Source: Archangium violaceum
GTDB taxonomy: Bacteria; Myxococcota; Myxococcia; Myxococcales; Myxococcaceae
DNA length: 64,000 bases
NCBI RefSeq assembly: GCF_016859125.1
Contig: NZ_CP069338.1
Span: 11,969,501 to 12,033,500 of the forward strand
Reading direction: 5' to 3'
Positions 18,230 to 27,622 of the stretch are shown in pieces. A program made the translations under genes and the position numbers. Numbering within the stretch: the first letter of the stretch is position 1; each line of letters starts with the position of its first letter. A model generated the notes under the pieces. That model ran no database searches and was not told the DNA's origin. It worked only from the letters and a program-made list of their open reading frames with translations.

Positions 18230-19222
18230 ATGAGGAACACCATCCTGTCCGCCTGCCTCGCCGCCCTCTCCCTCGCTGCCTGCGATGCCGGCCAGCTCCG
18301 GCGGCCCCGCGCGCTCCTCCCCTCCTCCCCGACCCGGCTCGAGAACCGGGTGCTCCCCTCCTCCGAGCCCACTCCCGTCACCCCCGTGGCGCTCCTCCCC
18401 GAGGGGGGTGAGGGTCTCCCCGAGACCGCCGAGGACCTCGCCCCCGCCGGGCCCGTGGACACGCTCTCGCTCCCCCATGAGGAGCACCTCTTCCCCGTGG
18501 ACCACCTCGCTCGCGCTCGCTCGCTGCGCGACGAGGGTGACCTCTCCGGTGCCCTCACCGAGGCCCGCCGCGCCGTCCATGACGCCGCGGAGGATGTCGA
18601 TGCAGCCGAGAAGGCCCTCGACACCCTCATCCACCTGGCCCTCCGCTCCGGGAACAAGCAGCTCGCCGCCGATGCGCATGGGGAGCTCGCCGTCCTCTTC
18701 CCGGATGGCCCCGAGCCCTTCGTCCAGCGGGCCCGCCTCCTCCTGGAGCTCGGCGACCTCGAGGGCGCCTTCCGCTCCGCCGAGGCCGCGCTCGAGCTCG
18801 ACCCCGAGTATCCCGAGATCTACCAGGTGCTCGGCCGCGCCCACCTCTCCGCTGGCCAGCTCGACGAGGCCATCATCCGGTTCAAACAGGCCGTGCACCT
18901 CGACCCGTACCATGGGTATGCCCTCAACAACCTCGGGCTCGCCTACCTGCGGTCCGGCCAGGATGCGCTCGCCGCCGAGGCCCTCGCCCAGGCCGCCTAC
19001 CTGCTTCCCCATGTGGGCTTCGTCCACAACAACCTGGGGCTCGCCTACGAGCGGATTGGCCGTTACGAGGAGGCCCGCATGGCCTTCGACACCGCCACGC
19101 GCCTCTCACCCGGGGACAGCAAGGCCCGCCTCAACCTCGGCCGGCTGAATCGCGAGGCCCGTGCCTCCGTCGATGTGCGGGCACTCCTGGGAGACAAGCG
19201 CTCCCCGGGGTGCCCGGAATAG
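18230..19222 (+). CDS. TPR-repeat lipoprotein
   Basis: A protein of 330 aa. The signal peptide ends LAALSLAAC (Cys18), so it is a lipoprotein. After a Pro-rich linker, about six tetratricopeptide repeats fill residues 90-320. Clear ones include YQVLGRAHLSAGQLDEAIIR and GYALNNLGLAYLRSGQDAL, then NNLGLAYERIGRYEEARMAF. TPR lipoproteins act as scaffolds for envelope complexes; a partner cannot be named. AAGGAG lies 7 bases before the ATG. The PBP1A operon follows 105 bases downstream on the same strand. Confidence 0.88.
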   Translation: MRNTILSACLAALSLAACDAGQLRRPRALLPSSPTRLENRVLPSSEPTPVTPVALLPEGGEGLPETAEDLAPAGPVDTLSLPHEEHLFPVDHLARARSLRDEGDLSGALTEARRAVHDAAEDVDAAEKALDTLIHLALRSGNKQLAADAHGELAVLFPDGPEPFVQRARLLLELGDLEGAFRSAEAALELDPEYPEIYQVLGRAHLSAGQLDEAIIRFKQAVHLDPYHGYALNNLGLAYLRSGQDALAAEALAQAAYLLPHVGFVHNNLGLAYERIGRYEEARMAFDTATRLSPGDSKARLNLGRLNREARASVDVRALLGDKRSPGCPE

Positions 19223-19327
19223 CCGGTGCTCGTCAGCCGTCTCGCGAGCCACCCGGCCACCAGCCCCATTCCGGTTCCCCGCCCGGCGGTTTAACGTCCG
19301 CCCACCTTTTCGTTGTCACCGCGCCCC

Positions 19328-21943
19328 ATGAACCCGGCCCGCGAGATGAGCTCCCAGCCCCAATCCCCGACTCCCGCCACTCCTCCGGCGCCCCCGGTTC
19401 CTCCGGCGCCCCCGGCCCGTCCCGGCCTGGGTGCCCTCCTGTGGCACTGGACGAAGCGGCTCCTCGTCCTCGCCGCCGTGGGACTGGTGCTGCTCGTGCT
19501 CACCGTCACGGGCGCCTACTTCTACTTCAGCCGCGGCCTGCCCTCGCCCGAGGCCCTGCGCAACTACACCCTGCCCCAGGTCACCAAGGTGCGCTGCGCC
19601 GACGGCTCCGTGTGCGCCGAGTTCTTCATGCCCCAGGGGCGCCGCACCGTGGTGGACATCCAGGAGCTGCCACCCCACGTGCGCAACGCCTTCCTCGGCG
19701 CCGAGGACGCGGATTTCTACAAGCACGAGGGCCTCGACTTCTTCGGCATCACCCGCGCCGCCGTGAAGAACCTCATCCCCGGCAGCCGCAAGTCCGGTGC
19801 CTCCACGCTCACGCAGCAGGTGGTGAAGAACATGCTGCTGTCGCCCGAGCGCAGCCTCTCGCGCAAGATTCGCGAGTGGATCCTCACCCCGCGCGTGGAG
19901 CAGACGCTCACCAAGGATCAGATCCTCAGCCTCTACATCAACCAGGTCTATTACGGGCAGGGGCGCAGCGGCATCGAGGAGGCCGCCCTCTACTACTTCG
20001 GCAAGCACGCCAAGGACCTGAGCCTCGGCGAGGCCGCGGTGCTCGCGGGCACGGTGCAGTCGCCCAACCGCATCAACCCGGAGAAGAACATCGTCAAGGC
20101 CAAGCAGCGCCAGGGCTATGTGTTGGAGCAGATGGCGCAGCACGGCTTCGCGCCCAGGGCGCAGGTGGACAAGGAGAAGGAGAAGCCCATCGTGCTCGCC
20201 CCCCGGCCGCCCCCCGAAGTGGGCCCCTACTACGCCGAGGAGATGCGCCGCACGCTCGTCGCCCGCTATGGCGAGCAGGCCGTGCTCACCGGGGGCCTGC
20301 GCGTGGACATCGCCATGGACCCGAAGCTCCAGGCCATCGCCGACGAGGCGGTGCGCAAGGGGCTGGAGGCCGTGGACCGTCGGCAGGGCTACCGCGGCGC
20401 GCTGGGCACGCTGGAGGCCGCGCGCTTCGAGCGCCTCAAGCCCCTCATCGCCCGGCAGATCGAAGAGGCCGGCCGGCGTCAGAAGGAAGGCGCGTACGTG
20501 GCCGACCTCGCCTCGCTCGCGCAGACGGGCGCGCCGCAGCCCAACCCCGTCGAGGAGCCGGTGGTGACCACCGACGCCGAGCAGGAGGAGGACGAGAAGC
20601 TCTCCGCCGACGAGAAGCTCGCGCAGGATGTGCAGCTCGCGCCCCTCAAGGAGGGCCTGCGCGTGGCCGGCTTCGTCACCCAGGTGGATGACCCGGGCAA
20701 GAAGGCCCGCGTGGACCTGGTGGGCCGCACCGCGGAGATTCCCTTCTCCTCCGTCACCTGGGCACGCATGAAGGGCAAGAGCGCGCCCTCGAAGATGTCG
20801 GACGTGATGAAGCCCGGGGACATCGTGCTCGTGCGCATCACTCGCGTCACGCCCGCCCCCGCGCTGCTCGAGGCCACGCTGGACCAGGTGCCACTCGTGC
20901 AGGGCGGCCTCGTCGTCATCAACCCCCAGAACCGCCACGTGGTGGCCATGGTGGGCGGCTATGACTTCAAGGTCTCGCCCTTCAACCGCGCCACGCAGGC
21001 CCGGCGCCAGCCCGGCTCGTCCTTCAAGCCCTTCCTGTATGGCGCCGCGCTCGGCAGCGGGCGCTACACCACCATCAGCACGGTGAACGACGCCCCCGAG
21101 GCCATCCGCGATCCGTACACCGGCAAGGCGTGGAAGCCGCAGAACTACGACCGCACCTTCGAGGGCCCCATGACGCTGCGCGAGGCCCTCACCAAGTCCA
21201 AGAACACCGTGTCCGTGCGCCTCATCGAGGCCATCACCCCCGCCACCGCCATCGACTTCGCCCGCCGCGCCGGCATCCGCTCGCCGCTGCCGGAGAACCT
21301 CACCCTGGCGCTGGGCACCGGTGAGGTGTCCATCCTGGAGGCCGCCAACGCCTACGCCACGCTGCAGGCCAACGGCCGCTACGCCGAGCCGCTGACGCTG
21401 CTGAAGGTGGCGGACGCGCAGGGCAAGGTGCTCGAGGAGCACCAGCCGGCCTTCGAGGAGACGCTGCCCCCGGCGGTGGCCTACCTCACCACGTCGCTGA
21501 TGCGCAGCGTGGTGGAGGAGGGCACGGCCCGCGCCGTGACGGAGCTCAACCGCCCCGCCGCCGGCAAGACGGGCACCGCCAGCGAGAACCGCGACGCCTG
21601 GTTCTCCGGCTTCACCGCGGACTGGGTCGCCAGCGCGTGGGTGGGTTTCGACGACCACTCGCCCCTGGGCAGCTCCGAGACGGGTGGCCGCGCGCCCCTC
21701 CCCATCTGGCTGGAGTTCATGCGCGCCGCCCACCAGGGTCTGCCCGCGCGCGAGTTCGAGGTGCCCCCCGGCGTGGTGCAGGTGCGCATCGACCCCGCCA
21801 CCGGACTGCTCGCGGGCAACGCCGTGCCCGGCCGGCTCGAGTCCTTCCTCGACGGCACCCAGCCCACCGCCGAGGCGCCCCCGCCCGGCCACGTCACCCC
21901 GAGCGACTTCTTCCTCCAGGAAGGTAGCCGGGGGGGTCTGTGA
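19328..21943 (+). CDS. Penicillin-binding protein 1A (bifunctional peptidoglycan synthase)
   Basis: An 871-aa class A PBP. It has a short Pro-rich cytoplasmic tail, one membrane anchor (about 44-66) and a GT51 glycosyltransferase domain with EDADFYKHEG (Glu126). There is an OB-like insert (about 420-520, rich in charged residues). The transpeptidase has SSFK (Ser564, Lys567), SKN and KTGT (Lys747). It polymerises and cross-links lipid II outside the inner membrane. ATG 19328 is the first ATG and lacks a good ribosome site; ATG 19346 is an alternative. The stop overlaps the next gene by GTGA. It heads four overlapping genes ending in a histidine kinase, an unusual setting for a PBP. Confidence 0.94.
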   Translation: MNPAREMSSQPQSPTPATPPAPPVPPAPPARPGLGALLWHWTKRLLVLAAVGLVLLVLTVTGAYFYFSRGLPSPEALRNYTLPQVTKVRCADGSVCAEFFMPQGRRTVVDIQELPPHVRNAFLGAEDADFYKHEGLDFFGITRAAVKNLIPGSRKSGASTLTQQVVKNMLLSPERSLSRKIREWILTPRVEQTLTKDQILSLYINQVYYGQGRSGIEEAALYYFGKHAKDLSLGEAAVLAGTVQSPNRINPEKNIVKAKQRQGYVLEQMAQHGFAPRAQVDKEKEKPIVLAPRPPPEVGPYYAEEMRRTLVARYGEQAVLTGGLRVDIAMDPKLQAIADEAVRKGLEAVDRRQGYRGALGTLEAARFERLKPLIARQIEEAGRRQKEGAYVADLASLAQTGAPQPNPVEEPVVTTDAEQEEDEKLSADEKLAQDVQLAPLKEGLRVAGFVTQVDDPGKKARVDLVGRTAEIPFSSVTWARMKGKSAPSKMSDVMKPGDIVLVRITRVTPAPALLEATLDQVPLVQGGLVVINPQNRHVVAMVGGYDFKVSPFNRATQARRQPGSSFKPFLYGAALGSGRYTTISTVNDAPEAIRDPYTGKAWKPQNYDRTFEGPMTLREALTKSKNTVSVRLIEAITPATAIDFARRAGIRSPLPENLTLALGTGEVSILEAANAYATLQANGRYAEPLTLLKVADAQGKVLEEHQPAFEETLPPAVAYLTTSLMRSVVEEGTARAVTELNRPAAGKTGTASENRDAWFSGFTADWVASAWVGFDDHSPLGSSETGGRAPLPIWLEFMRAAHQGLPAREFEVPPGVVQVRIDPATGLLAGNAVPGRLESFLDGTQPTAEAPPPGHVTPSDFFLQEGSRGGL

Positions 21944-23328
21944 GCCGAGCCCTCGCCGCCGCGCTCCTCCTGGCCGCGCACCCCTCTCCGGCCGCGAAGC
22001 CCACGCAGCGGCCTCCCGCCCCGGCCGCGCGGCCCGCCCAGGAGGCCGCGGTCACTCCGGCCCTCGAGCGGCTCGCCCAGGCCGTGGCCTCGGATGTCCG
22101 CGAGGTGAAGCCCGAGCCCCCCGTGGCCCTGTACCTCTCCGGGGGAGCCCCTGAGTTGCGGCGCGCCTTCGGGACGTTGCTCGCCTCGCGCCTCGCCTCC
22201 GCCGGGCTCGCCCCCGTGGTGCTGGAGGCCCCCTCCCCCGAGGCCGCCGAGTCGCTCGCCCGCGAGCAGGGCACCCGCGCCCTGCTGCGGCTCACCCTCG
22301 GCGTGGAGGCCGGTGAGCTGCGCGCGCATGGCGACCTGTTCGGCACCTGGGTGAACTTCTGGTCCGGCCGCACCGCCACCCGCGCGCCGTCTCCCGCCGC
22401 CGCCATCGCCCAGTCCGTGGAGGCGGATGCCGCGGTGCTCGCGCTCGCCGCCGTGGAGCCTCCGCGCACGCCCGCCACCCCTTCCGAGGAGCCGCTTCCC
22501 CTGCTCCTGCTGGGCGCCGTGCTGGCACATCTGCCCTCCCCGCCCGCCGCGCTCGCCGCGGGGGACCTCGATGGGGACGGCAAGGACGAGGTGGTCGCGC
22601 TCACCGAGCGGGCCGTCCACGTCTTCGCCGCGGATGGGCAGCTCGTCGCCGAGCGCTCGCTGGAGGCGCTGCCCCCCAGCTCCGCTCCCACCCGCGAGCC
22701 CTTCGGCGCACTGGCCATCCTCTCCGGGCCACCACGCATCGCCGCCTTCTCCACCCGCTTCGCCCACGGCGAGGTGCTCTCCCTGGAGGGAGGCGCGCTG
22801 CGAGGCGTGTCCCGGCTCGAGTCCGCGCCCCTGGCCCCGGACGCGCGCGGCGCCTTCGTGCCGGGCCAGACGGCCTTCGCTCCCGAGGTGCGGCTCGGCA
22901 ACGGCGAGCAGCGCCTGGCGGGTGTGCAGTCCCGCTTCACCACCTTCAGCTCCGCCAACGCTCGCCTCCTCCTCGTCCACCCGGATGGCTCGGCCTCCTT
23001 CTTCTCCCGGCCCTCGGTGGCCCCCCTGCCGCTCTCCGGCCTCGGCGCCGGCAGCGCGCTCGGGGACCTGGACGGGGATGGGACGCCGGAGCTGCTCACC
23101 ACCTCGCCTGAAATCCAACCGTCGCCGGACGTGCTGCGCGTCTTCAAGACGAACGGTGGCGATCCCACCCTCCACGAGCCTCTCTGGCAGGGGCCCCTTC
23201 CCGCTGGCCGCGCCCTCCAGGTGGTGACGGCCAACCTGGACGGGGACAAACGCCGCGAGGTGGTGGTGGGCCTCTCACAACCGGATGGTACCGGCGTGCT
23301 CTTCCTCCTGCGCCAGGGTGCGCCATGA
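21940..23328 (+). CDS. Exported FG-GAP/VCBS-repeat protein of unknown function
   Basis: A protein of 462 aa from a GTG start that overlaps the PBP1A stop. The N-terminus is signal-peptide-like (ALAAALLLAAHPSPAA). The first ~190 residues are Ala/Pro-rich. The rest holds beta-propeller-type repeats with Asp-rich calcium loops: GDLDGDGKDEVVAL, GDLDGDGTPELLTT and NLDGDKRREVVVG. Such repeats usually mediate protein or ligand binding outside the cytoplasm. No enzymatic motif is seen. Its 4-base overlaps with PBP1A before it and the solute-binding protein after it argue that the products work together. I do not recognise a named family. Confidence 0.8.
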   Translation: MSRALAAALLLAAHPSPAAKPTQRPPAPAARPAQEAAVTPALERLAQAVASDVREVKPEPPVALYLSGGAPELRRAFGTLLASRLASAGLAPVVLEAPSPEAAESLAREQGTRALLRLTLGVEAGELRAHGDLFGTWVNFWSGRTATRAPSPAAAIAQSVEADAAVLALAAVEPPRTPATPSEEPLPLLLLGAVLAHLPSPPAALAAGDLDGDGKDEVVALTERAVHVFAADGQLVAERSLEALPPSSAPTREPFGALAILSGPPRIAAFSTRFAHGEVLSLEGGALRGVSRLESAPLAPDARGAFVPGQTAFAPEVRLGNGEQRLAGVQSRFTTFSSANARLLLVHPDGSASFFSRPSVAPLPLSGLGAGSALGDLDGDGTPELLTTSPEIQPSPDVLRVFKTNGGDPTLHEPLWQGPLPAGRALQVVTANLDGDKRREVVVGLSQPDGTGVLFLLRQGAP

Positions 23329-24698
23329 CGCTCCGCCACGCCCTCGTCAGCCTCCTCCTGCTCGGCGCCATGCCGTCGCTCGCCGCCGGCCGCGTCCCCT
23401 ACGGAGGCGAGCTGCGCGTCGCCCACACCGGCCCCGCCGAGCCTGGAGAGCCGGCCCTCGCCGACTCCCCCACCGAGGCCACCGTGCTCGGGCTCCTCTC
23501 GCGGCCCCCCTGTCACCTGACCCCGGACGGGCACCTCGCGCCCGCGCTCGCACGGGAGCTGTCGCGCCCCTCCGCGCAGGTGGTGCGCCTGAGCCTGCCC
23601 TCTCCCGCGCAGGCCACCGCGCTCGTCCGCGCCTGGGCCCGGCTCACCGGCTCCGAGGCGCCCTCGCCCTACCGCGCCCTGCTCTTCCCGCTGCGCGGCG
23701 AGGGCCGGCAGCTCTCCGCCACCGGCGACACGCTGGAGCTCGCGCTCGCCTTCCCGTGGCCGGACCTGGAGCGAGCCCTGTGCCACCCGGCGCTCGCCCC
23801 GCCACGCTCCGTGCCCGCCGCGCTCGGCCCGTTCTCCGCCGCTGGCACCCACACCGTGGAAGCACGGCTCGCCTGGAGCCAGGGCCGGCCGTACGTGGAC
23901 AGAGTGCGCCTGATGCCCACCGACGAGCGCGGCCTCTCGCGCCTGTGGTCGACGCAGGAGGCCCAGGTGGCGCTCGGCGTCCTCTCCGACTCGGGAACCG
24001 TTTCGGGCACGGCGCTATACGCCACCTACCTGGCCTGGTCACCGAGGCGCGTGCCTCCGGACTTCCGGCGAGCGGTGGAGAGCGCCATCGATCGCGAGGA
24101 CCTCACGCGCCTCTTCGTGCGAGGACCGGCCGTGCCCATGCCGCACCTGCTGCCGCCCGCGCACCTCTCCCAGTCCGCGGGCCCACGCCCCTCGCCGCCG
24201 CCCGCCCAGGCCGGGCGCAAGGTGACGCTGCTCTACGACGCGAGCAGCGAGGACCAGCGCGCGGTGGCCGAGCGCCTCCAGGTGAGGCTGCACGATCGAG
24301 GCTACGCCGTGGCCCTGGAGCGCCTGCCGCGCGCCGAGCTGCGCGCCCGCTGGGCGAAGGGCGACTACGAGCTGATGCTCCACTCGCTGCTGCTGCCGCC
24401 CGTGCCCGGCCCGGCCCTGGCCGTGGTGCTGGACGCCGCGGGCCGGAAGGATCTGCTCGGGGTGGAGCTGCCGCGCATCGGCGCCCTGCCGGACGCGGCG
24501 GCGCGCGACACGAGGGCTCGTGAGCGGGCCCTGGCACTCGCCCCGTCCGTGCCGCTTCTGCCGCTATATGCGCAGGGGCTGGCACTGCGCGCGGCACCGG
24601 AGGTGGGAGGGCTCGTGTTCGACGCCCAGGGGCTGCCCATGCTGGACGGCGCCTGGCTGCACCCCACCGTGCCGGGTGTCCCGGGAGCGCGGAGATGA
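23325..24698 (+). CDS. Family-5 (peptide-type) solute-binding protein without a transporter
   Basis: A protein of 457 aa with a signal peptide (LLLLGAMPSLAAG). It resembles extracellular solute-binding protein family 5 (oligopeptide/nickel type): YGGELRVAHTG near the start, a domain boundary around VPPDFRRAVESAIDREDLTR, and a C-terminal lobe ending FDAQGLPMLDGAW. The residues that grip ligands are not obvious, and parts are degenerate. No permease or ATPase gene is nearby. It overlaps the FG-GAP gene and the histidine kinase gene by ATGA, which suggests it hands a ligand to the kinase or PBP rather than to an importer (inference). Confidence 0.78.
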   Translation: MTLRHALVSLLLLGAMPSLAAGRVPYGGELRVAHTGPAEPGEPALADSPTEATVLGLLSRPPCHLTPDGHLAPALARELSRPSAQVVRLSLPSPAQATALVRAWARLTGSEAPSPYRALLFPLRGEGRQLSATGDTLELALAFPWPDLERALCHPALAPPRSVPAALGPFSAAGTHTVEARLAWSQGRPYVDRVRLMPTDERGLSRLWSTQEAQVALGVLSDSGTVSGTALYATYLAWSPRRVPPDFRRAVESAIDREDLTRLFVRGPAVPMPHLLPPAHLSQSAGPRPSPPPAQAGRKVTLLYDASSEDQRAVAERLQVRLHDRGYAVALERLPRAELRARWAKGDYELMLHSLLLPPVPGPALAVVLDAAGRKDLLGVELPRIGALPDAAARDTRARERALALAPSVPLLPLYAQGLALRAAPEVGGLVFDAQGLPMLDGAWLHPTVPGVPGARR

Positions 24699-26344
24699 GG
24701 TTGAGGACGCGGCTGGCGCTCGCCTTCGCCCTGCTGGCGCTGGTGCCGCTGACGGTGATGGTGCCCTTCACCCTGACGCAGCTGCGCGCCACGCTGTCGC
24801 GAGGGCTGGACGCGCGCATGGACGGGGCCACCGCCTCCGCGCAGGAGGCCCTCGAGCGAGCCGCCGCCAACGCACGCCGGGCGGTGGAGGAGTTGGTGGA
24901 GAGCTCCGCCATGGAGGACCTGGCGCGCGAGGCCCGCGAGTCCCCCGCCCGAGCCATCCGCGCCGACACCGCCCAGCCGCTGATGAAGAGCCGGGGTCTC
25001 ACGGTGCTGTCCCTGTTCGACCGGAAGGGCACCACGCTGTCCTCGGGGCACCTGCCCGCGCGCCGGGGAGATCCGGACCCGGTGCTCTTCGCGGTGACGC
25101 GGGAGAAGTCCTCCAAGCCCGTACCGGTGAAGGTGTCGGTCCGAGGAGACCAGGGCCTGCGCGAGGTGCCCGCGCTCGTCACCGCGAGACCGGTGGACTA
25201 CGGGGACTCGCGGCTGTGGGTGGTGGGAGGGGTGCTGCTGGACCAGGGGCTGGCGGCGCACCTGTCGCGGCTCACGGGGGCGGAGGTGTCCCTGCTGTCC
25301 GGGGACACGGAGGTGGCGAGGGCGGGAAGCGTCACGGCGCCCACGGTGGCGCGAGTGCTGCCACTGGGCGAGGTCGCCACGGTGCGGCTCGTCTTCAGCC
25401 GCGCGGCCGAGCGGGAGGCCACGGTGGGCGTGTTCCGCTCCTTCCTGCTGCTGGCCGGGTTGGGGCTGAGCTTCGCGGTGCTGCTGGGGCTGCTGATGGC
25501 CCGGCGGATCACCCAGCCAGTGGAGGCGCTCACCTCGGGCGCGAGACGGGTGGGAGAGGGCGCGCTGGACGTGCAGGTGCAGGTGAAGGCCACGGGCGAG
25601 GTGGGCGAGCTGGTGAAGACGTTCAACCACATGACGACGGAGCTGCGCTCCACCACCGAGCGGCTGGTGGCCAGCGAGCGGGTCGCCGCGTGGCAGGAGG
25701 TGGCGAGGCGGCTGGCGCATGAGATCAAGAATCCGCTGACGCCCATCCGCATGTCGCTGGAGACGCTGATGGCGGTGCAGGACGCGCAGGACGCGCGCTT
25801 CCCCGCGCTCTTCCGGGACAGCGCGGGCGTCATCCTGGAAGAGGTGGATCGGCTGCGGCGGATCGTCGACGAGTTCAGCCGCTTCGCGCGCCTGCCCAAG
25901 CCGCAGCTGGAGCCGGTGGACCTGGGGGAGCTCGCGCAGAACGTGCTGTCGCTCTACGCCACACCGCCGGAGGGCATCCACATCCACTCAGAGATACAGC
26001 CCGGGGTGGTGGCGAAGGCGGACCGGGACCAGCTCACGCAGGTGCTGGTGAACCTGGTGAAGAACGCCGAGGAGGCGATGGCGAAGGGAGGCGGGGACCT
26101 GCGCGTGCGCGTGCGAGGCGACGAGCGGGAGGCGGTGGTGGAGGTGCAGGACAGCGGCCCGGGGATTCCACCCGAGCACCGGGCACGCATCTTCGAGCCC
26201 TACTTCACGACGAAGGACGGCGGCACGGGCCTGGGACTGGCGATTGCGGCGCGCATCCTCCAGGAGCACGGCGGCAAGCTGGACGTGGGCGGCGAGCCTG
26301 GCCAGGGCGCCTGCTTCACCCTCTCCCTGCCGCGCGAGCACTGA
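24695..26344 (+). CDS. NtrY-like sensor histidine kinase
   Basis: A membrane kinase of 549 aa. TM1 is near 7-27. A periplasmic sensor domain of about 215 residues follows, then TM2 (about 248-269) and a HAMP segment (RRITQPVEALTSGARRVGEG). The HisKA box is RRLAHEIKNPLTPIR (His342). The HATPase has NLVKNAEEAM, DSGPGIPPEH, FTTKDGGTGLGLAIA. It would sense an envelope signal and phosphorylate a response regulator. No regulator gene is adjacent; the next genes run on the other strand in the accessory island. It starts by ATGA overlap with the solute-binding gene. Confidence 0.93.
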   Translation: MRLRTRLALAFALLALVPLTVMVPFTLTQLRATLSRGLDARMDGATASAQEALERAAANARRAVEELVESSAMEDLAREARESPARAIRADTAQPLMKSRGLTVLSLFDRKGTTLSSGHLPARRGDPDPVLFAVTREKSSKPVPVKVSVRGDQGLREVPALVTARPVDYGDSRLWVVGGVLLDQGLAAHLSRLTGAEVSLLSGDTEVARAGSVTAPTVARVLPLGEVATVRLVFSRAAEREATVGVFRSFLLLAGLGLSFAVLLGLLMARRITQPVEALTSGARRVGEGALDVQVQVKATGEVGELVKTFNHMTTELRSTTERLVASERVAAWQEVARRLAHEIKNPLTPIRMSLETLMAVQDAQDARFPALFRDSAGVILEEVDRLRRIVDEFSRFARLPKPQLEPVDLGELAQNVLSLYATPPEGIHIHSEIQPGVVAKADRDQLTQVLVNLVKNAEEAMAKGGGDLRVRVRGDEREAVVEVQDSGPGIPPEHRARIFEPYFTTKDGGTGLGLAIAARILQEHGGKLDVGGEPGQGACFTLSLPREH

Positions 26345-26361
26345 CGGAAATCAGGTTCGAA

Positions 26362-27267
26362 TCACTCTCGACTACCGGACCGCAAGTCTGGCACACACGT
26401 CCATGGCTCTTCGGGACGGCGCTTGCAGGTGAAGCCAGATCCGCAGGCCGAGGAATCCTCGGGAGTACAGGACCTACGACAGCTGTGGAAGTAACAGACG
26501 GTCCCATCGGGGCAGGAGCGATCCGCAAGGGAGCCGCAGGGTTGCAGGCACTGCATCCACACCTCGTCCACACGTTGTGGATAGTCGTCGACCGAGCAGA
26601 ATTGTCCCTGAGGACAGGGAGTTTGCTGACAGTTCGGACCGTGAACCCTGGCGCAAATGGAAATGCGCTCTCCACGGTAGACGCACTGTTGGCCCGCAGG
26701 GCAGGAGCGACCTTCACAAGTGGGCTGGCAGGTGGGCCCCTCTGGGGCCTCTTCACAAAAGTAGCCATTGGGGCAGTCCGCGGGCTCGAGCGGGTTGCAC
26801 GGCCGGCCACACCGGCCCCGGCAGAGCAGGTCCTTCCGACAGCCATCCGATGGCTCGCGAGGCAGTGGTTCGCATACCTCCCCCTCACCGCGCACTCCCA
26901 CCAGCGAGCAGGCACGAAGAAGATCCTCTCCACTCTGAGTGTCCATGATGCGGCAGGCAAACCCCTCAGGGCATTGCCGGTCCGTCATGCACATGCTGTC
27001 CGTGCAGTAGCTACGAACGGTACGCATGTTGAAGAAGCAGCGCAGTTGCGGATCGCAATCGGCATCCGAGTCGCAGTCCCGCTCATACGTGGGCAAACCC
27101 AAGCGCTCCTCGAGCGTGAGCATGGGAAGGATGCGCGGGCTTTGAGCTTGCAACAGAGATGAACGCTCCTCACCCGTGTGCCCAAGAAGGGAGGTGTGCA
27201 GCAACCACGCCAGCGGTAGCGGAAGAGAGAGGCCGAACAGGACGGTCAGGAGCGTTCGCCACTTCAT
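26362..27267 (-). CDS. Cysteine-rich secreted or membrane-anchored protein
   Basis: A protein of 301 aa with an N-terminal hydrophobic segment (LLTVLFGLSLPLPLAWLLH). The rest is dominated by repeated Cys motifs: DCDSDADCDPQLRC, CMTDRQCPEGFAC, ADCPNGYFC, RSCPAGQQC, TPCPQGQFC, RSCPDGTVC, SSACGSGFTC. The regular CPxGxxC spacing suggests a chain of small disulfide-bonded modules exposed outside the cell. No enzyme motif is seen. The ribosome site is weak. It lies 14 bases after the small lipoprotein gene on the same strand. The function is unknown. Confidence 0.75.
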   Translation of the reverse strand: MKWRTLLTVLFGLSLPLPLAWLLHTSLLGHTGEERSSLLQAQSPRILPMLTLEERLGLPTYERDCDSDADCDPQLRCFFNMRTVRSYCTDSMCMTDRQCPEGFACRIMDTQSGEDLLRACSLVGVRGEGEVCEPLPREPSDGCRKDLLCRGRCGRPCNPLEPADCPNGYFCEEAPEGPTCQPTCEGRSCPAGQQCVYRGERISICARVHGPNCQQTPCPQGQFCSVDDYPQRVDEVWMQCLQPCGSLADRSCPDGTVCYFHSCRRSCTPEDSSACGSGFTCKRRPEEPWTCVPDLRSGSRE

Positions 27268-27281
27268 GCTGTGCCCGCGCC

Positions 27282-27521
27282 TCAATCGACCTCGGGGGGA
27301 GAGCGACACTCCTTCGGGCACTTGGGTGAGGTCTCTTTAGGACCCCGGTTGTCACAAATCTCCAGCCATCGGCTTTCAGACATGTGGCAGGTCCGATTCG
27401 CCTGATACTGCGTCATGTCCCTACGTACGGCCATCTCGATGGTACCTCCTCGACCCCATGCATGCGGACAACCCGTTTCCACGGCGAGCACCAACAACAG
27501 CGTCAGCAGTCTCTTTGGCAT
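27282..27521 (-). CDS. Small cysteine-containing lipoprotein-like protein
   Basis: A protein of 79 aa from ATG 27521. A hydrophobic leader (LLTLLLVLAVETGC) ends at a Cys that could be lipidated. The mature part has four more Cys (CHM, ICDN, KCPKEC) and no recognised domain. An in-frame ATG at 27599 would hide the leader and is less likely. It ends 14 bases before the Cys-rich gene, with which it probably shares a transcript. I do not recognise it. Confidence 0.55.
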   Translation of the reverse strand: MPKRLLTLLLVLAVETGCPHAWGRGGTIEMAVRRDMTQYQANRTCHMSESRWLEICDNRGPKETSPKCPKECRSPPEVD

Positions 27522-27622
27522 GGAGCGGCCCCTGTGTACGGGTAGGATATCAGGCGAGGAGCTCGGACGCAGAAGGGCGAGCACTCCTTTCTTGCCCATC
27601 TACGCTGGCTCGCGGTACCGAT

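Noticed and set aside
19316-21892. Long minus-strand frame opposite PBP1A
   Set aside because: It has no ribosome site or domain, and its composition mirrors the PBP1A codons.
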